DNA of 64,000 nt from Candidatus Peregrinibacteria bacterium CG_4_10_14_0_2_um_filter_38_24 (GCA_002792535.1 PFOM01000004.1:1-64000), one strand, 5' to 3'; positions 49,159-59,450 are shown, counted from the first letter of the stretch. Notes: generated by a model from the letters alone, not told the origin. Program-made: numbers and translations.

Positions 49159-49842
49159 ATGGATGCAATAACATTAGAAGTACAAAGCAGAAATGCTGAA
49201 GAAAGAGCCAAAGATTTGTTGGCAAACAATTTGATTCCTTTGGAATTTTACGGAAATGGCGTTGAAAATATATCTTTTAAAGTTGATTATCAAACTTTTA
49301 GAAGAACTTTTGTTAAAGCCGGGGCAAATACTATTATAAGTCTCGTTGTGGATGGCAAAAAAGGACCAAATGTTCTTGTTGGTGAAGTCCAATATCATCC
49401 GGTTAATGGAACTATGATTCATGTTGATCTTAGAAATGTAAAAATGGATCAGGAAATTACGACGAGCATACCTCTTACTTTTGTTGGAACTGCGCCTGCA
49501 GTGAAAAATCTTTCTGGAATTTTCATGGCTAAACTTGATGAAGTTGAGGTTAAATGTTTGCCAAATGCACTTGTTCATGAAATTGAAGTAAGTGTTGATT
49601 CTCTTGAAGATTTCCATTGTTACGTCAGGGTGAAAGATTTGACTGTTCCTGCTGGAATTATAATTATGAATGAACCTGAAGATGTAGTCGCGGTGGTTGT
49701 TGCTCCAAGAGCGGAGGAAGAACCTACGACTGTGGAGGCTGTTCCTGCAGAAGGTGGAGCTGTTCCTGCGGAAGGTGAAGCTGCTTCTGCGGAAGGTGAA
49801 GCTGCTTCTGCGGAAGGTGGTGAGGAGCAAAAGGCAAAATAA
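49159..49842 (+). CDS. rplY: 50S ribosomal protein L25/CTC family
   Basis: LEVQSRNAEERAKDLLANNLIPLEFYGNG; C-terminal AEGEAASAEGE repeat tail. Confidence 0.9.
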   Translation: MDAITLEVQSRNAEERAKDLLANNLIPLEFYGNGVENISFKVDYQTFRRTFVKAGANTIISLVVDGKKGPNVLVGEVQYHPVNGTMIHVDLRNVKMDQEITTSIPLTFVGTAPAVKNLSGIFMAKLDEVEVKCLPNALVHEIEVSVDSLEDFHCYVRVKDLTVPAGIIIMNEPEDVVAVVVAPRAEEEPTTVEAVPAEGGAVPAEGEAASAEGEAASAEGGEEQKAK

Positions 49843-49920
49843 TTCTAATGCGTTTTTGAGGTTTTTGTTGCATTTTGATTTAAAAGTGCAATAATATTAA
49901 CTGAGTTATTTGTTGTGCTT

Positions 49921-50436
49921 ATGAAGAAAATTATTTATTCAGTTATATTGGTTGCCATTTTCGGCCTTGTTTACGCTGGGTGTTCTGTTTTTGGGGCGAA
50001 GGTTGAAGATGTTTTTTCTATTGAGTTTTATATTGATGATGGAAATATTCCGGATGATTATTTCTCTGTTTCCACTCTTAAATTGATTCCAAGTCCGGGA
50101 GATAGAACTCTTTCTTTGGATTACGGACGTACTTATCCGAAGGCTGAGGGAAGCGTTAAAGCTCAAAATCCAGATGTTAAAAACAATGGAGTTGTGGGTG
50201 GAGAATTTTATGATCGTTTTGAGGAGGCTGTAGCTTTGATTTTGGATGGAAAATTAAAAAATTCTGATTCGTATGATGCTTCTACTGGTGTCGGAAAATT
50301 TGCTGTTTCGCTTAATCTTAAAAATGGGAAAAATCAAAAATATGACTATAGTATGATACAAAATGACGTGGAATTTGATCCTGTTAGATCTTTATTCCTT
50401 GATGTTACAAATCTTTTTAGTCAGGATGTTTATTAA
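49921..50436 (+). CDS. Putative lipoprotein, unknown function
   Basis: Signal with LVYAGC lipobox. Confidence 0.7.
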   Translation: MKKIIYSVILVAIFGLVYAGCSVFGAKVEDVFSIEFYIDDGNIPDDYFSVSTLKLIPSPGDRTLSLDYGRTYPKAEGSVKAQNPDVKNNGVVGGEFYDRFEEAVALILDGKLKNSDSYDASTGVGKFAVSLNLKNGKNQKYDYSMIQNDVEFDPVRSLFLDVTNLFSQDVY

Positions 50437-50453
50437 AATTTAATCAAAACAAA

Positions 50454-51044
50454 ATGAATCTCAAAAATTATGTTATTTCTGAGGCGAAAAATGCTATTGC
50501 GATTTTGAAGTTTGATAAGGTTATGATGGCTCATGTTGCAGGGAAATCCGATGCGACCAGAAACGGTATTATTATTCTTGTTGTTCCGGCTGTTTTTAAT
50601 ATTATTTTTGGATCGCTTAGTTTTCCTTCTGGATTTTCATCGATTTTTTCAAGGTTTCTTGTTTGGCCGCTTTTGATTCCGGTGTTTGCTTTTGTTGGAA
50701 TGATTTTTGGGGTTAGCTATGTGGCTAGAAAATATTTTCATGGAGTAGGAAATGATATTGGATTTTTCAGAGTTTTATCTTATGCAGGGGTTATTTCTTG
50801 GCTCTCTATTCCCGTTGCGGTTCTTTCAATGATTGGAGTTTTTGACATTTTTAATCTGCTTAGCATTATTAATTTGGCGGTGGTGATTATGGTTTTTGCG
50901 GTTTGTTATCATTTACTTTTGGATTACCACAAAGTTCATAAAGATGATGCTGTAAAGATAATTGCGATCGGTGTTGTCGGATATTTTGTGTTTCAGTGGA
51001 TTTTGGGGAAAATTTTGGTGGGTAGCGTGTATAGATATTTTTAA
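50454..51044 (+). CDS. Yip1-like multi-TM protein
   Basis: 196 aa, five hydrophobic segments. Confidence 0.6.
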   Translation: MNLKNYVISEAKNAIAILKFDKVMMAHVAGKSDATRNGIIILVVPAVFNIIFGSLSFPSGFSSIFSRFLVWPLLIPVFAFVGMIFGVSYVARKYFHGVGNDIGFFRVLSYAGVISWLSIPVAVLSMIGVFDIFNLLSIINLAVVIMVFAVCYHLLLDYHKVHKDDAVKIIAIGVVGYFVFQWILGKILVGSVYRYF

Positions 51045-51210
51045 AGATAGAAAAGGCAAAATTAGAGTTATATCTCTTCGCAATTTGTTTGTGCAGTTTG
51101 GCATATCTAACATGTACGATATGCCAAAAATTCAGGCATCATGATGCCTGAATTGGCACAAAAATAAATTGTTCATAGACATAACTCTAATTTTGCCTTT
51201 TCTACCTTTA
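51042..51210 (+). repeat. Three-way-junction element C
   Basis: Outer arms 51042-51094/51156-51210 including 23 perfect bp; hairpin 1 51097-51128 with perfect 11-bp stem and loop TAACATGTAC; 26-bp perfect palindrome 51129-51154 centred on CATG. Confidence 0.92.
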
Positions 51211-51258
51211 AAAAAAGGCTGTTTTGTGGTATAATGTTTAGATATAAATTAGCTATAA

Positions 51259-53124
51259 ATGGATAATAAAAAAGGACAAAATGTTGGGATAAATCCGTTT
51301 GCAGATGATGCGAATGTTGCAGGTGGGGCTCAGTTTCCCGATGATGCTGTTCCAAATGAAGATAAAACTTCCAAAAAGAAGGAGAAAAAGATGAGAAAGC
51401 CTAAGGTTATTGATCAAGATTTGGAGGAGGATAAGATGGAGGTTAAGCATAAAACTAAGAAAAAAATTAAAGGTTATGAGAATGATGTTAAGCAGTATGT
51501 GAGTGAAGTTGCGTCAAAGGGACAAAGGTCTGAATTTAAAGATTCTCTTGAGGAGGAAGGCGTTATGGCCGATAGTGATATTGGCGTTAAGAAGAAACGA
51601 AAGAGGAAGAGAAGGAAGAAAAAGGTTGTTGCTGATAATATTGAGGAGGAAAATGTTCCTTCTGTTGGGGCTACTGAGGCTAGTCCTGAGGCGGATGATT
51701 TTGCCGAGGAAGCTGTCCCTGAAGTTGTTGATGAAGAGGATTCGAAAGATATGGATATTGAGTTGGATGATGAAATTGTTGAAGAACCTGTGGAAGAACA
51801 AAAATTTGAAGCTGTGATTCCTAAGGAGGAAGAAGATGTGGCCGTGAAAAAGGCTGTGGTTCCTTCGGAACCTGAGGTCGTTGAACCTGAAAAAGTTGTA
51901 GTGCCACCAGTGCCACCAGTGCCTGAAGAAGCGCCTGATATATCGGAGACTTTTAATCCTTTTGGAGACGGTGTTGTGGATGATGATGATATCTCCAAGG
52001 AATCTACTGTCGTTGAAGAAAAAAAAGATGAAGGTGCTTCTATAAATCCTTTTGCTGAAACTTCTCAGAAAGAATTGGAAGATCCGAAATGGAAGGAAGA
52101 AAAGCCTAAGGAGGAAGTTGTTGAAGAGGTCTCACAAGCGCCTGCTACTACGCCTGAAGTTGTTGAGGCGAGGATAGTGCACGAAGAGCCGAAAAATGTT
52201 GAGCCGGAGGTTAAACCTATGTCTAAAATATCACCTGAGGTTATAGCGTCTAGTGAGTTTGATGATGGGGGATTCTTTTATATGCTTGAACAAGCTGGGA
52301 TAACGAAGGGCAAAATTCTTGGGGTTTTTGTGGCGTTGGTTCTTGTAATCCTTGGAATTATCGGGATATTTTATGTGCCATTTGGAGATATTTTTGGAGG
52401 AGGTGAAAAAACTGAGACCTTAGCGGAAGATCAGCAGAAAGAGGAAAAACAAGATGTCCAAAAGCCTGTTGTGGGAACTCCTGAAGTCAAAGAGGGTACG
52501 GATGCTTTGAATATGAGTGAAATTCTTGGTAATGAATATGACTATTTGATTCTTGGTAGTAATAAAATTTTGGGTGCGTTTTTTGCATTGAAACTTGGTG
52601 GGGAATTCGTGAGTCCTGAGCATAGATTTGCTTATTACATGCGGTATTTGAATGAAATGCAAAATCTATATGCTACTGATATTTATAAATTTTTGGATCA
52701 ATCGTATGACAGGAGGGCATCTCTGACGAGTTTTTTGACTAAAATGAAGAGTGAAATAGACAATGCCAAGCAAATTCAAAATGAGGTCGCAAAGGCGGCG
52801 GCAAATATAAATGTGGCTAGTCTTTCGGCTGGGGAGCAGAGAGATCTTTTTGAGAAAGAATTTTTTGCGGATACAAAAGATTTGAGAGGACAAGATTCTT
52901 TCAATAATCTTGAAAAATTTGTAGGGTTTTCGCAAAGTGCAATAAGACTTCGTGCTTATTACAAAGCCTATAATTACATTTCTGACATGTACATAAATTC
53001 TATTAAGAAACTTGAACCAAGGTATAAAGATATTTCTGCGAATTTTGATGCATTAGTGAGGGGTATACACGTTTTTGATATACCGGACTCCGATATAAAT
53101 GCAATTATTCGTTTATCTCAATAG
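51259..53124 (+). CDS. Highly charged protein with a single internal TM segment
   Basis: Acidic/basic low-complexity N-terminus, TM ILGVFVALVLVILGIIGIFYV, C-terminal helical domain. Confidence 0.75.
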   Translation: MDNKKGQNVGINPFADDANVAGGAQFPDDAVPNEDKTSKKKEKKMRKPKVIDQDLEEDKMEVKHKTKKKIKGYENDVKQYVSEVASKGQRSEFKDSLEEEGVMADSDIGVKKKRKRKRRKKKVVADNIEEENVPSVGATEASPEADDFAEEAVPEVVDEEDSKDMDIELDDEIVEEPVEEQKFEAVIPKEEEDVAVKKAVVPSEPEVVEPEKVVVPPVPPVPEEAPDISETFNPFGDGVVDDDDISKESTVVEEKKDEGASINPFAETSQKELEDPKWKEEKPKEEVVEEVSQAPATTPEVVEARIVHEEPKNVEPEVKPMSKISPEVIASSEFDDGGFFYMLEQAGITKGKILGVFVALVLVILGIIGIFYVPFGDIFGGGEKTETLAEDQQKEEKQDVQKPVVGTPEVKEGTDALNMSEILGNEYDYLILGSNKILGAFFALKLGGEFVSPEHRFAYYMRYLNEMQNLYATDIYKFLDQSYDRRASLTSFLTKMKSEIDNAKQIQNEVAKAAANINVASLSAGEQRDLFEKEFFADTKDLRGQDSFNNLEKFVGFSQSAIRLRAYYKAYNYISDMYINSIKKLEPRYKDISANFDALVRGIHVFDIPDSDINAIIRLSQ

Positions 53125-53169
53125 GGAAAAGTAGTATACTTTGTTTGGGTATTTTTTCTTGAACATAGT

Positions 53170-55371
53170 ATGGTTCAAAAGGTTTCAAAAAAAGTGAAAT
53201 TATTTGATTCTGAGCGGTTTGAGCGTGCGCTTTCTCTTGCGAAGAATCATGACGCTTGTTGTATCTCCGCGCTGGACATCTTGGTGCCTATGAATCCAGA
53301 TGAGGATACGGTTATTGCCTTGCTTGTGAAGGATCTTTTTCTTAGAGAAATTTTGACGGAAAAAGAGATTGAGGAATCTTTTGGAAAAGTTGTATTGGAT
53401 CTTATTCTTGCTGTAACCAAGATCGAGACTTTGAGTTATAAAGAAAATGATCGGACTTCCAGACTTGAGATTTTGAGAAAAATGTTTTTGACGATGGCTA
53501 AGGATATCAGGGTTGTTTTGATGAGTTTGGCTTGTAGGCTTCATAAACTTAAAGATTTTCATGGAGTTTCGGATCATGTCGCATTTGCAAAGGAAACTCT
53601 TGATTTGTATGCGCCTATCGCGGATAGGCTTGGAATTTATAATGTGAAAACAAGTCTTGAGGATCTTTCTTTTAAGTATACGAATCCTGTTGAATATAAA
53701 AATGTCTCAGGAAAACTGAAGGAATTAAAGAAGAGTTGTGAAATCTCTATAGCTTGGATTAAGAATAGATTAACGGATTTTTTTGCGAATCGGGGAGTGA
53801 TTGCTGATGTTTCAGGTAGAATAAAAGGTGTTTACAGTATTTATAAAAAACTTAAAAAGAAAGGACTGAATTCTCCTGAGGATTTGTATGACATTTTTGC
53901 AATAAGAGTTGTTTTACCTGAGAAAAAAGACTTGTTGGGGAATTTTCAAGTTGAACATCTGTATTCTGTGTTGGGTCTTGTCCATAGCGAGTGGAGGCCT
54001 GTTACAAGAAGATTTAAGGACTACATCGCCGTTCCAAAAGCAAATGGATACAAGAGTCTGCATACTGTCGTTTTGGGGCTTGCTCCAAAGGATATGGATC
54101 AGCCTGTTGAAATACAAATTAGAGATGAAAAAATGCACATGGATAGTGAGTTTGGGATCGCTTCACATTGGGTTTATAAACAGAATGGGAATTCAAGTGT
54201 GGAGGCGCTTAAGGCTTATTCTGATTGGGTGAAGGGAATTGCTGATATTCGGGAGGGGCTTAATGATTTGGATGTTTTCAAAGATAAAATATTTGTGTTA
54301 ACTCCGCGTGGGGAGGTTCGTGATTTGATTGCTGGATCTACTCCTATTGATTTTGCGTATAGTGTTCATACCGACATTGGGAATAGATGTATTATGTCAA
54401 AAGTTGACGCTAAGATTGTGCCTCTTGATTACGAGCTGAAGAATGGAGAAGTGGTTGAAATTATTACGAGAAGTGATGCAACGCCGAAATTACAATGGCT
54501 TTCTGTTGTCAAAAGCGGGTTTGCGCGAAATAGAATAAAGGCTTATTTTAGCTCTTTAAACAGGGATAATAATATAAAACTCGGGCGTGATATTTTGAAT
54601 ACTTATTTGGAAAGAATTGGGAAACCTTTTTTGGATCAGAATTATAGTATTTTGAAAAGATATCTGGGGAAAAATTTGAATTTGGTGCAAAGAGAAACGA
54701 TTCTTGAGGAAATAGGGAAAGGTGGAAGGCCTGCACATGAAATTGTTAAGAAAATTTATCCTTACGAGGAAGCTGTTGTTCATTCCGTCGTCATGCCTGC
54801 GAAGGTCATTAAGAAGCCAAAAAAAGGTGGTCTTGAACAGAGCGTTGTTATAGAAAAACAGGTTTTGATTGGTGGAGAAGAAGGGCTTCCTATAAAATTC
54901 GCTGCATGTTGTGAGCCAAAATTTGGAGATAATATTCTTGGATATGTGACGCGCGGAAATTGTGTTACGGTTCACAAAATGGATTGTAAGATGATTGGGG
55001 CTCTTAATTATGATAGATTTGTCGCTGCTCATTTTAAAAATATTTCTGACGAAGGGCCGAAATATATTGTGGGGATCAAGGTTGTTGTTATGTCTAGAAT
55101 AGGGCTTATGAATGAGCTCACTGCGGAAATGGCCAAATTAAATATGACGATAAAAGATATTCAATTGAAGGAACTTGGGGATGCTGGGCTTCATGAGGAT
55201 TATTTTTTATTGGAAATGGATAATCTGGATAAGTTCGATATTATTATAGATAGGCTTGAAAATATAAATGGTGTGATGAAAGTTTCCAGAGCCAAAAAAG
55301 AAAATGAGAAATATGTCGCAAGCGCGCATGGAAGGCGAAAAACTTCTAGTGGTATAAAAAAGAAAGCTTAG
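53170..55371 (+). CDS. RelA/SpoT-family (p)ppGpp synthetase with degenerate HD hydrolase domain
   Basis: RFKDYIAVPKANGYKSLHT, VEIQIRDEKMHMDSEFGIASHWVYK, TGS and ACT regions; HD metal ligands absent. Confidence 0.92.
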   Translation: MVQKVSKKVKLFDSERFERALSLAKNHDACCISALDILVPMNPDEDTVIALLVKDLFLREILTEKEIEESFGKVVLDLILAVTKIETLSYKENDRTSRLEILRKMFLTMAKDIRVVLMSLACRLHKLKDFHGVSDHVAFAKETLDLYAPIADRLGIYNVKTSLEDLSFKYTNPVEYKNVSGKLKELKKSCEISIAWIKNRLTDFFANRGVIADVSGRIKGVYSIYKKLKKKGLNSPEDLYDIFAIRVVLPEKKDLLGNFQVEHLYSVLGLVHSEWRPVTRRFKDYIAVPKANGYKSLHTVVLGLAPKDMDQPVEIQIRDEKMHMDSEFGIASHWVYKQNGNSSVEALKAYSDWVKGIADIREGLNDLDVFKDKIFVLTPRGEVRDLIAGSTPIDFAYSVHTDIGNRCIMSKVDAKIVPLDYELKNGEVVEIITRSDATPKLQWLSVVKSGFARNRIKAYFSSLNRDNNIKLGRDILNTYLERIGKPFLDQNYSILKRYLGKNLNLVQRETILEEIGKGGRPAHEIVKKIYPYEEAVVHSVVMPAKVIKKPKKGGLEQSVVIEKQVLIGGEEGLPIKFAACCEPKFGDNILGYVTRGNCVTVHKMDCKMIGALNYDRFVAAHFKNISDEGPKYIVGIKVVVMSRIGLMNELTAEMAKLNMTIKDIQLKELGDAGLHEDYFLLEMDNLDKFDIIIDRLENINGVMKVSRAKKENEKYVASAHGRRKTSSGIKKKA

Positions 55372-55958
55372 AAATCCAATAATTTATTTAGATATTTTGA
55401 GATATAAGAATCTTCTTCTTTTGTTGTTTTAATTTTTTCTATTTCTGTGAAAGTTTTTGTCTTTATGAATTCGAAAAATTTGATGTATTTATCTGAAATG
55501 TGCATTGTGCTGTCTTTGAAGTTCGGAACGATTCCAAGTTTGTCCATGAGTTTTATTGCGAATGCGGTGTAGATTAAGTGTGGTTTTTTTGATGTCATTA
55601 AATGCATAATGGCTTTTCTCATGAGGCTTATCAGGTTTTTGTATTTTTGTTCTTCGAAAAGTAAGGCGTTTGCGATTTCCGCGATTTTTAATGCGCTTTG
55701 AAATGTTTCGAGTTTTTCAGCTTTTTTGAGAAGGGTTTCGTTGCTGGAAATTTCTGTTATGATTATGTTTTGTGGGCTGAAATAAAGGGAGACTTCTGCG
55801 ATGTTTAGCGTTTCGATGTGTCCCGTGAATTTGCTTAAAATTTTTCTTCCTCCTTTTGCGTATGCTTTTATTTTGCCTAATTCTTCCGAATATAAATAAA
55901 CAAGTCTATCGGATTCTCCGACATTCTTGTGGCCTAAAATTATGCATTTTGTGGTTAC
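55368..55958 (-). CDS. recO: DNA repair protein RecO-like; start codon unclear
   Basis: Frame open upstream of the tracked ATG: VTTKCIILGHKNVGESDRLVYLYSEELGKIKAYAKGGRKILSKFTGHIETLNIAEVSLYF... Confidence 0.72.
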   Translation of the reverse strand, partial: VTTKCIILGHKNVGESDRLVYLYSEELGKIKAYAKGGRKILSKFTGHIETLNIAEVSLYFSPQNIIITEISSNETLLKKAEKLETFQSALKIAEIANALLFEEQKYKNLISLMRKAIMHLMTSKKPHLIYTAFAIKLMDKLGIVPNFKDSTMHISDKYIKFFEFIKTKTFTEIEKIKTTKEEDSYISKYLNKLLDF

Positions 55959-56878
55959 TGATTTAGATATTCGTGTACTGCGATTAGAGAACTTGTTACG
56001 CTTAATGCGATTGTTGCCAGAATTTCGCCTATGATGATTTTGATGATTTCAGAATTTTGGAATGTCATTGAAATTCCATAGGATGAGATGTCGATTTTTT
56101 GTGTGATTAATGCGAACATTCCAAGGCTTAGGACGATCGCAAGAAGTCCATAAATTATGCTTTCTATGATGAATGGAAGTCTGATGAAAGAATAAGATGC
56201 GCCAACGAGTTTCATTACTTCGATTTCTTTTTTGCGATTAAAAATCGTGATTTGGATTGCGTTTAAAATGATTAGTGCGCCTCCGACTATGAAAATTGCA
56301 ATGAGCCAGAATACGATTTGGCCTGCGAAATTTGTGATTTTTACGAGATTTTGTGCGGCGCTTGTGATGAGTGATGCGTTTTCGGAACTGTTCGCTTCAA
56401 AGTTTGAAAGGTAGGTACTGTATTTTTCTTGTGATAAAAATTCTGTTACGGTTTTGTAATATTTTGGATGTATGGTTTTTATGTTTATGCTTGCAGGAAG
56501 CGGATTTCCGAGGTTGTATTTTTCAAAGGCGCCTGAAATATCCGGATGTAATTTGTTGATTTGGGTGAGAGCGTCTTCTTTTGAAAAGTATGTGGCGCTT
56601 TCTACTCCTTCAATGTTTTTTAAATCATTTGTAATTGAAATCATTTGTTCGTAGGATGTGCTTTCTTTGAGGTAGGCGACGATGTCTATTTTTTTATTTA
56701 AATCTGAAAGTGCGTCTTGCGAAATGAAATTTACAAGTAAAATTGTGTTAAAAATGAGCAAAATAACCGCTATCACAAATATTACGGCTACTGATAAAAA
56801 TTTATTTCTCCATACATTCGAAACTGCGAGCGAAAAACCGCGTTTAATCAGGTTGAGTGATGAGGGTATTTGTTTCAT
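55955..56878 (-). CDS. ftsX: FtsX-like permease
   Basis: SLAVSNVWRNKFLSVAV, KKIDIVAYLKESTSYEQM, RKKEIEVMKLVGASYSFIRLPFIIESIIYG. Confidence 0.92.
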   Translation of the reverse strand: MKQIPSSLNLIKRGFSLAVSNVWRNKFLSVAVIFVIAVILLIFNTILLVNFISQDALSDLNKKIDIVAYLKESTSYEQMISITNDLKNIEGVESATYFSKEDALTQINKLHPDISGAFEKYNLGNPLPASINIKTIHPKYYKTVTEFLSQEKYSTYLSNFEANSSENASLITSAAQNLVKITNFAGQIVFWLIAIFIVGGALIILNAIQITIFNRKKEIEVMKLVGASYSFIRLPFIIESIIYGLLAIVLSLGMFALITQKIDISSYGISMTFQNSEIIKIIIGEILATIALSVTSSLIAVHEYLNQ

Positions 56879-57323
56879 GAGGATTTGGTTTACACTGTGA
56901 AAGATTATATTTAATTATTGAAGATTTGTACATATCAGGACGATATGGCTTTAGTCTGACGATTTTTGTTTCCAGTCCAAGCTCGATTATCATTTTGTCG
57001 AGTAAATATGTGAATGCGAATTGATCGTATCCAAGCGCGATAATGTTGGGTTTGTAATTTTTTATTACTTTTGTTTTATCTTTTGTGTCGCCCAAAATGA
57101 CTTTGTCCGCCCAAGATGTTTCTTCGAGTGCTTTCATTCTTTCTTTTTCGTTGTGGTCTGGAAGAGCGCCTTTGATTGTTTTTACTGTGTTGTCGCGCGC
57201 TATTATTGCGATGATTTCGTCACCAAGCTCGCGTGCTTGTGAAAAGAGATTTTCGTGACCGGCATGCAGGTAATCAAATGTTCCGAAGACCATTACCAAT
57301 TTTTTTTCTTTTTCGTTTTGCAT
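56844..57323 (-). CDS. Cytidylyltransferase-like nucleotidyltransferase
   Basis: VFGTFDYLHAGHENLF; YRPDMYKSSIIK. Confidence 0.88.
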   Translation of the reverse strand: MQNEKEKKLVMVFGTFDYLHAGHENLFSQARELGDEIIAIIARDNTVKTIKGALPDHNEKERMKALEETSWADKVILGDTKDKTKVIKNYKPNIIALGYDQFAFTYLLDKMIIELGLETKIVRLKPYRPDMYKSSIIKYNLSQCKPNPHETNTLITQPD

Positions 57324-57345
57324 TTATTTTTTTAAAATTTTCTGC

Positions 57346-57651
57346 TTATAAAATTGTTGGAATCGCGAGATTTATGATTATTAGTGAGATCAAGGTGATT
57401 ATTATCAATGATATTAGGAAAATGTCCAGCGTTTTATGTGATTCTTCCGGATTAGTGAGGGATATTCTGAGGGAACATAGTCCATATATCATTCCTGTGA
57501 GAATGAATGGAATTTCCATGGTTTTGTTCACGATATAGCTTGTTTGTGCAAATATATTATTTGCTATAAGCATGCTGGATCCGAGATGGATGATTCCTAT
57601 CGCAATAAAGAAGATTAGGGAAACTCTTTTTATGTTGAGAAGTGTGTTCAT
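57346..57651 (-). CDS. Small multi-TM protein
   Basis: 101 aa, mostly hydrophobic. Confidence 0.55.
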   Translation of the reverse strand: MNTLLNIKRVSLIFFIAIGIIHLGSSMLIANNIFAQTSYIVNKTMEIPFILTGMIYGLCSLRISLTNPEESHKTLDIFLISLIIITLISLIIINLAIPTIL

Positions 57652-57727
57652 TTTTGTTTGTGGCTGTCAATGAAGGAATTTTAGCTTAGTTCTTGCTTTT
57701 TGGCTACTTTTTTTGTAGAGTTTCGGC

Positions 57728-58018
57728 ATGTTAACAGAAGAACAGGTAAGACATGTAGCGAAGCTTGCAAGGCTTAAACTAACCGACGAGGAGGTTAAAA
57801 AGTTTGCCGGACAATTATCCGGAGTTCTTGAATATGTGGATATTTTGAAGGAAGTTGATACGGAAGGAGTGGAAATTACGAGTCAGGTGACGGGTTTGAA
57901 GAATGTCATGAGAAAGGATGAGGTTGTTGCGAGTACGGCTACGAGAGAGGAACTTTTGGCTTGTAGTGAGCTTGAGGTTGATAGCAATCAAGTAAAAGTG
58001 ATGAATGCAATTAAATAA
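57728..58018 (+). CDS. gatC: Asp/Glu-tRNA amidotransferase subunit C
   Basis: VRHVAKLARLKLTDEEVKKFAGQLSGVLEYVDIL; overlaps gatA. Confidence 0.95.
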   Translation: MLTEEQVRHVAKLARLKLTDEEVKKFAGQLSGVLEYVDILKEVDTEGVEITSQVTGLKNVMRKDEVVASTATREELLACSELEVDSNQVKVMNAIK

Positions 58019-59450
58019 ACTTAAAATTAGTGAGGCGGCAAAAGGGCTTAGAGAAGGTAAATTCTCTTGTGAGGATTTGATGAAAGATTGTTTGGCGGAG
58101 ATTTCTCTCAAGAATAAAGATTTGAATGCGTATATTTTTGTTGATGAGAAAATGGCTTTAGCTGAGGCAAAAGAGATGGATAAGAGGTTGGAAAAAGGTG
58201 AAGATTTGGGGCATTTGATGGGAATTCCTTGTGCGATGAAAGATATTTTTAATACGAAGGGAGTGAGGACTACCTGTTGTTCTCCTATGCTAAAAGATTT
58301 TGTTCCTCCATACGATGCGGAGGTCGTGAAACGGCTTAGGAATGCGGGAATGGTGATGATTGGAAAGACGAATATGGATGAGTTCGCGTGTGGTTCAAGT
58401 ACTGAACATTCATGTTTTGGTGTAACGAAAAATCCATATGATGTTTCGTGTGTGGCAGGAGGGTCGTCTGGGGGAAGTGCGGCGGCGGTGGCTTCCGATA
58501 TGTGTATTTATGCTACAGGAACTGATACAGGTGGGTCGATTCGTCAGCCTGCTTCACTATGCGGTGTTGTGGGAATGAAAGTGACTTATGGTCGTGTTTC
58601 AAGAAGTGGCGTGACTGCATTGGCTTCTAGCTGGGATACTATTGGTCATTTTGCGAAAAGTGTTGAAGATGCTGCAATTGTTTTAAATGTAACTGCAGGA
58701 AAAGATGCAAAGGATTCTACGACTCCGGATATAGAGGTTCCGGATTATACTTCGTTTTTGGGAAAAGGTATAAAAGGGCTTAAGATAGGGATTCCTAAGG
58801 AATATTTTGGAGAGGGAATTGACAGCGAAGTTTCTGATAAAGTAATGGAAGTTGTGGTGAAGTTGGAAAAAGAAGGTGCGAAAGTGGTGGAAGTTTCTTT
58901 GCCAATGACTAAATACGCGATTGCTGCTTATTATGTTTCAATGCCGGCTGAACTTTCTGCGAATTTGGAAAGGTACGATGGAATAAGATATGGGAAAAAA
59001 CCTGTAGGTAGCGCTCCGAAGGATTTGGTTGATTATTATTTTGCGGCTCGTGGAGAGGGATTTGGAAGTGAGATTAAACGTAGAATAATGATTGGAACTT
59101 ATGTTTTGTCGGCTGGATATTATGATGCGTATTATAAGAAAGCTCAGAAAGTTCGTACGTTAATTATTCAGGATTTTAATAAAGCTTTTGAACAGGTTGA
59201 TGTTTTGATTGCTCCTGTAAGTCCTTTCCCCGCATTTAAGATAGGGGAGTTGGCTGATGATCCACTTGCGATGTATATGGCGGATTCATTGACGCTTCCT
59301 GTTAGTGCGGCTGGTGTTCCTTCGCTTGCAGTTCCGGCGGGAATGTCGAAAAGTGGCTTGCCAATAGGCTTGCAAATCATCGCGCCGCAGTTTGAGGAGG
59401 GCAGGTGTTTTACGGTTGGGGATGTGGTTGAGAAAGTTCAAGCAGAATAA
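58005..59450 (+). CDS. gatA: Asp/Glu-tRNA amidotransferase subunit A
   Basis: AGGSSGGSAAAVA, GTDTGGSIRQPASLCG amidase signature. Confidence 0.96.
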   Translation: MQLNKLKISEAAKGLREGKFSCEDLMKDCLAEISLKNKDLNAYIFVDEKMALAEAKEMDKRLEKGEDLGHLMGIPCAMKDIFNTKGVRTTCCSPMLKDFVPPYDAEVVKRLRNAGMVMIGKTNMDEFACGSSTEHSCFGVTKNPYDVSCVAGGSSGGSAAAVASDMCIYATGTDTGGSIRQPASLCGVVGMKVTYGRVSRSGVTALASSWDTIGHFAKSVEDAAIVLNVTAGKDAKDSTTPDIEVPDYTSFLGKGIKGLKIGIPKEYFGEGIDSEVSDKVMEVVVKLEKEGAKVVEVSLPMTKYAIAAYYVSMPAELSANLERYDGIRYGKKPVGSAPKDLVDYYFAARGEGFGSEIKRRIMIGTYVLSAGYYDAYYKKAQKVRTLIIQDFNKAFEQVDVLIAPVSPFPAFKIGELADDPLAMYMADSLTLPVSAAGVPSLAVPAGMSKSGLPIGLQIIAPQFEEGRCFTVGDVVEKVQAE

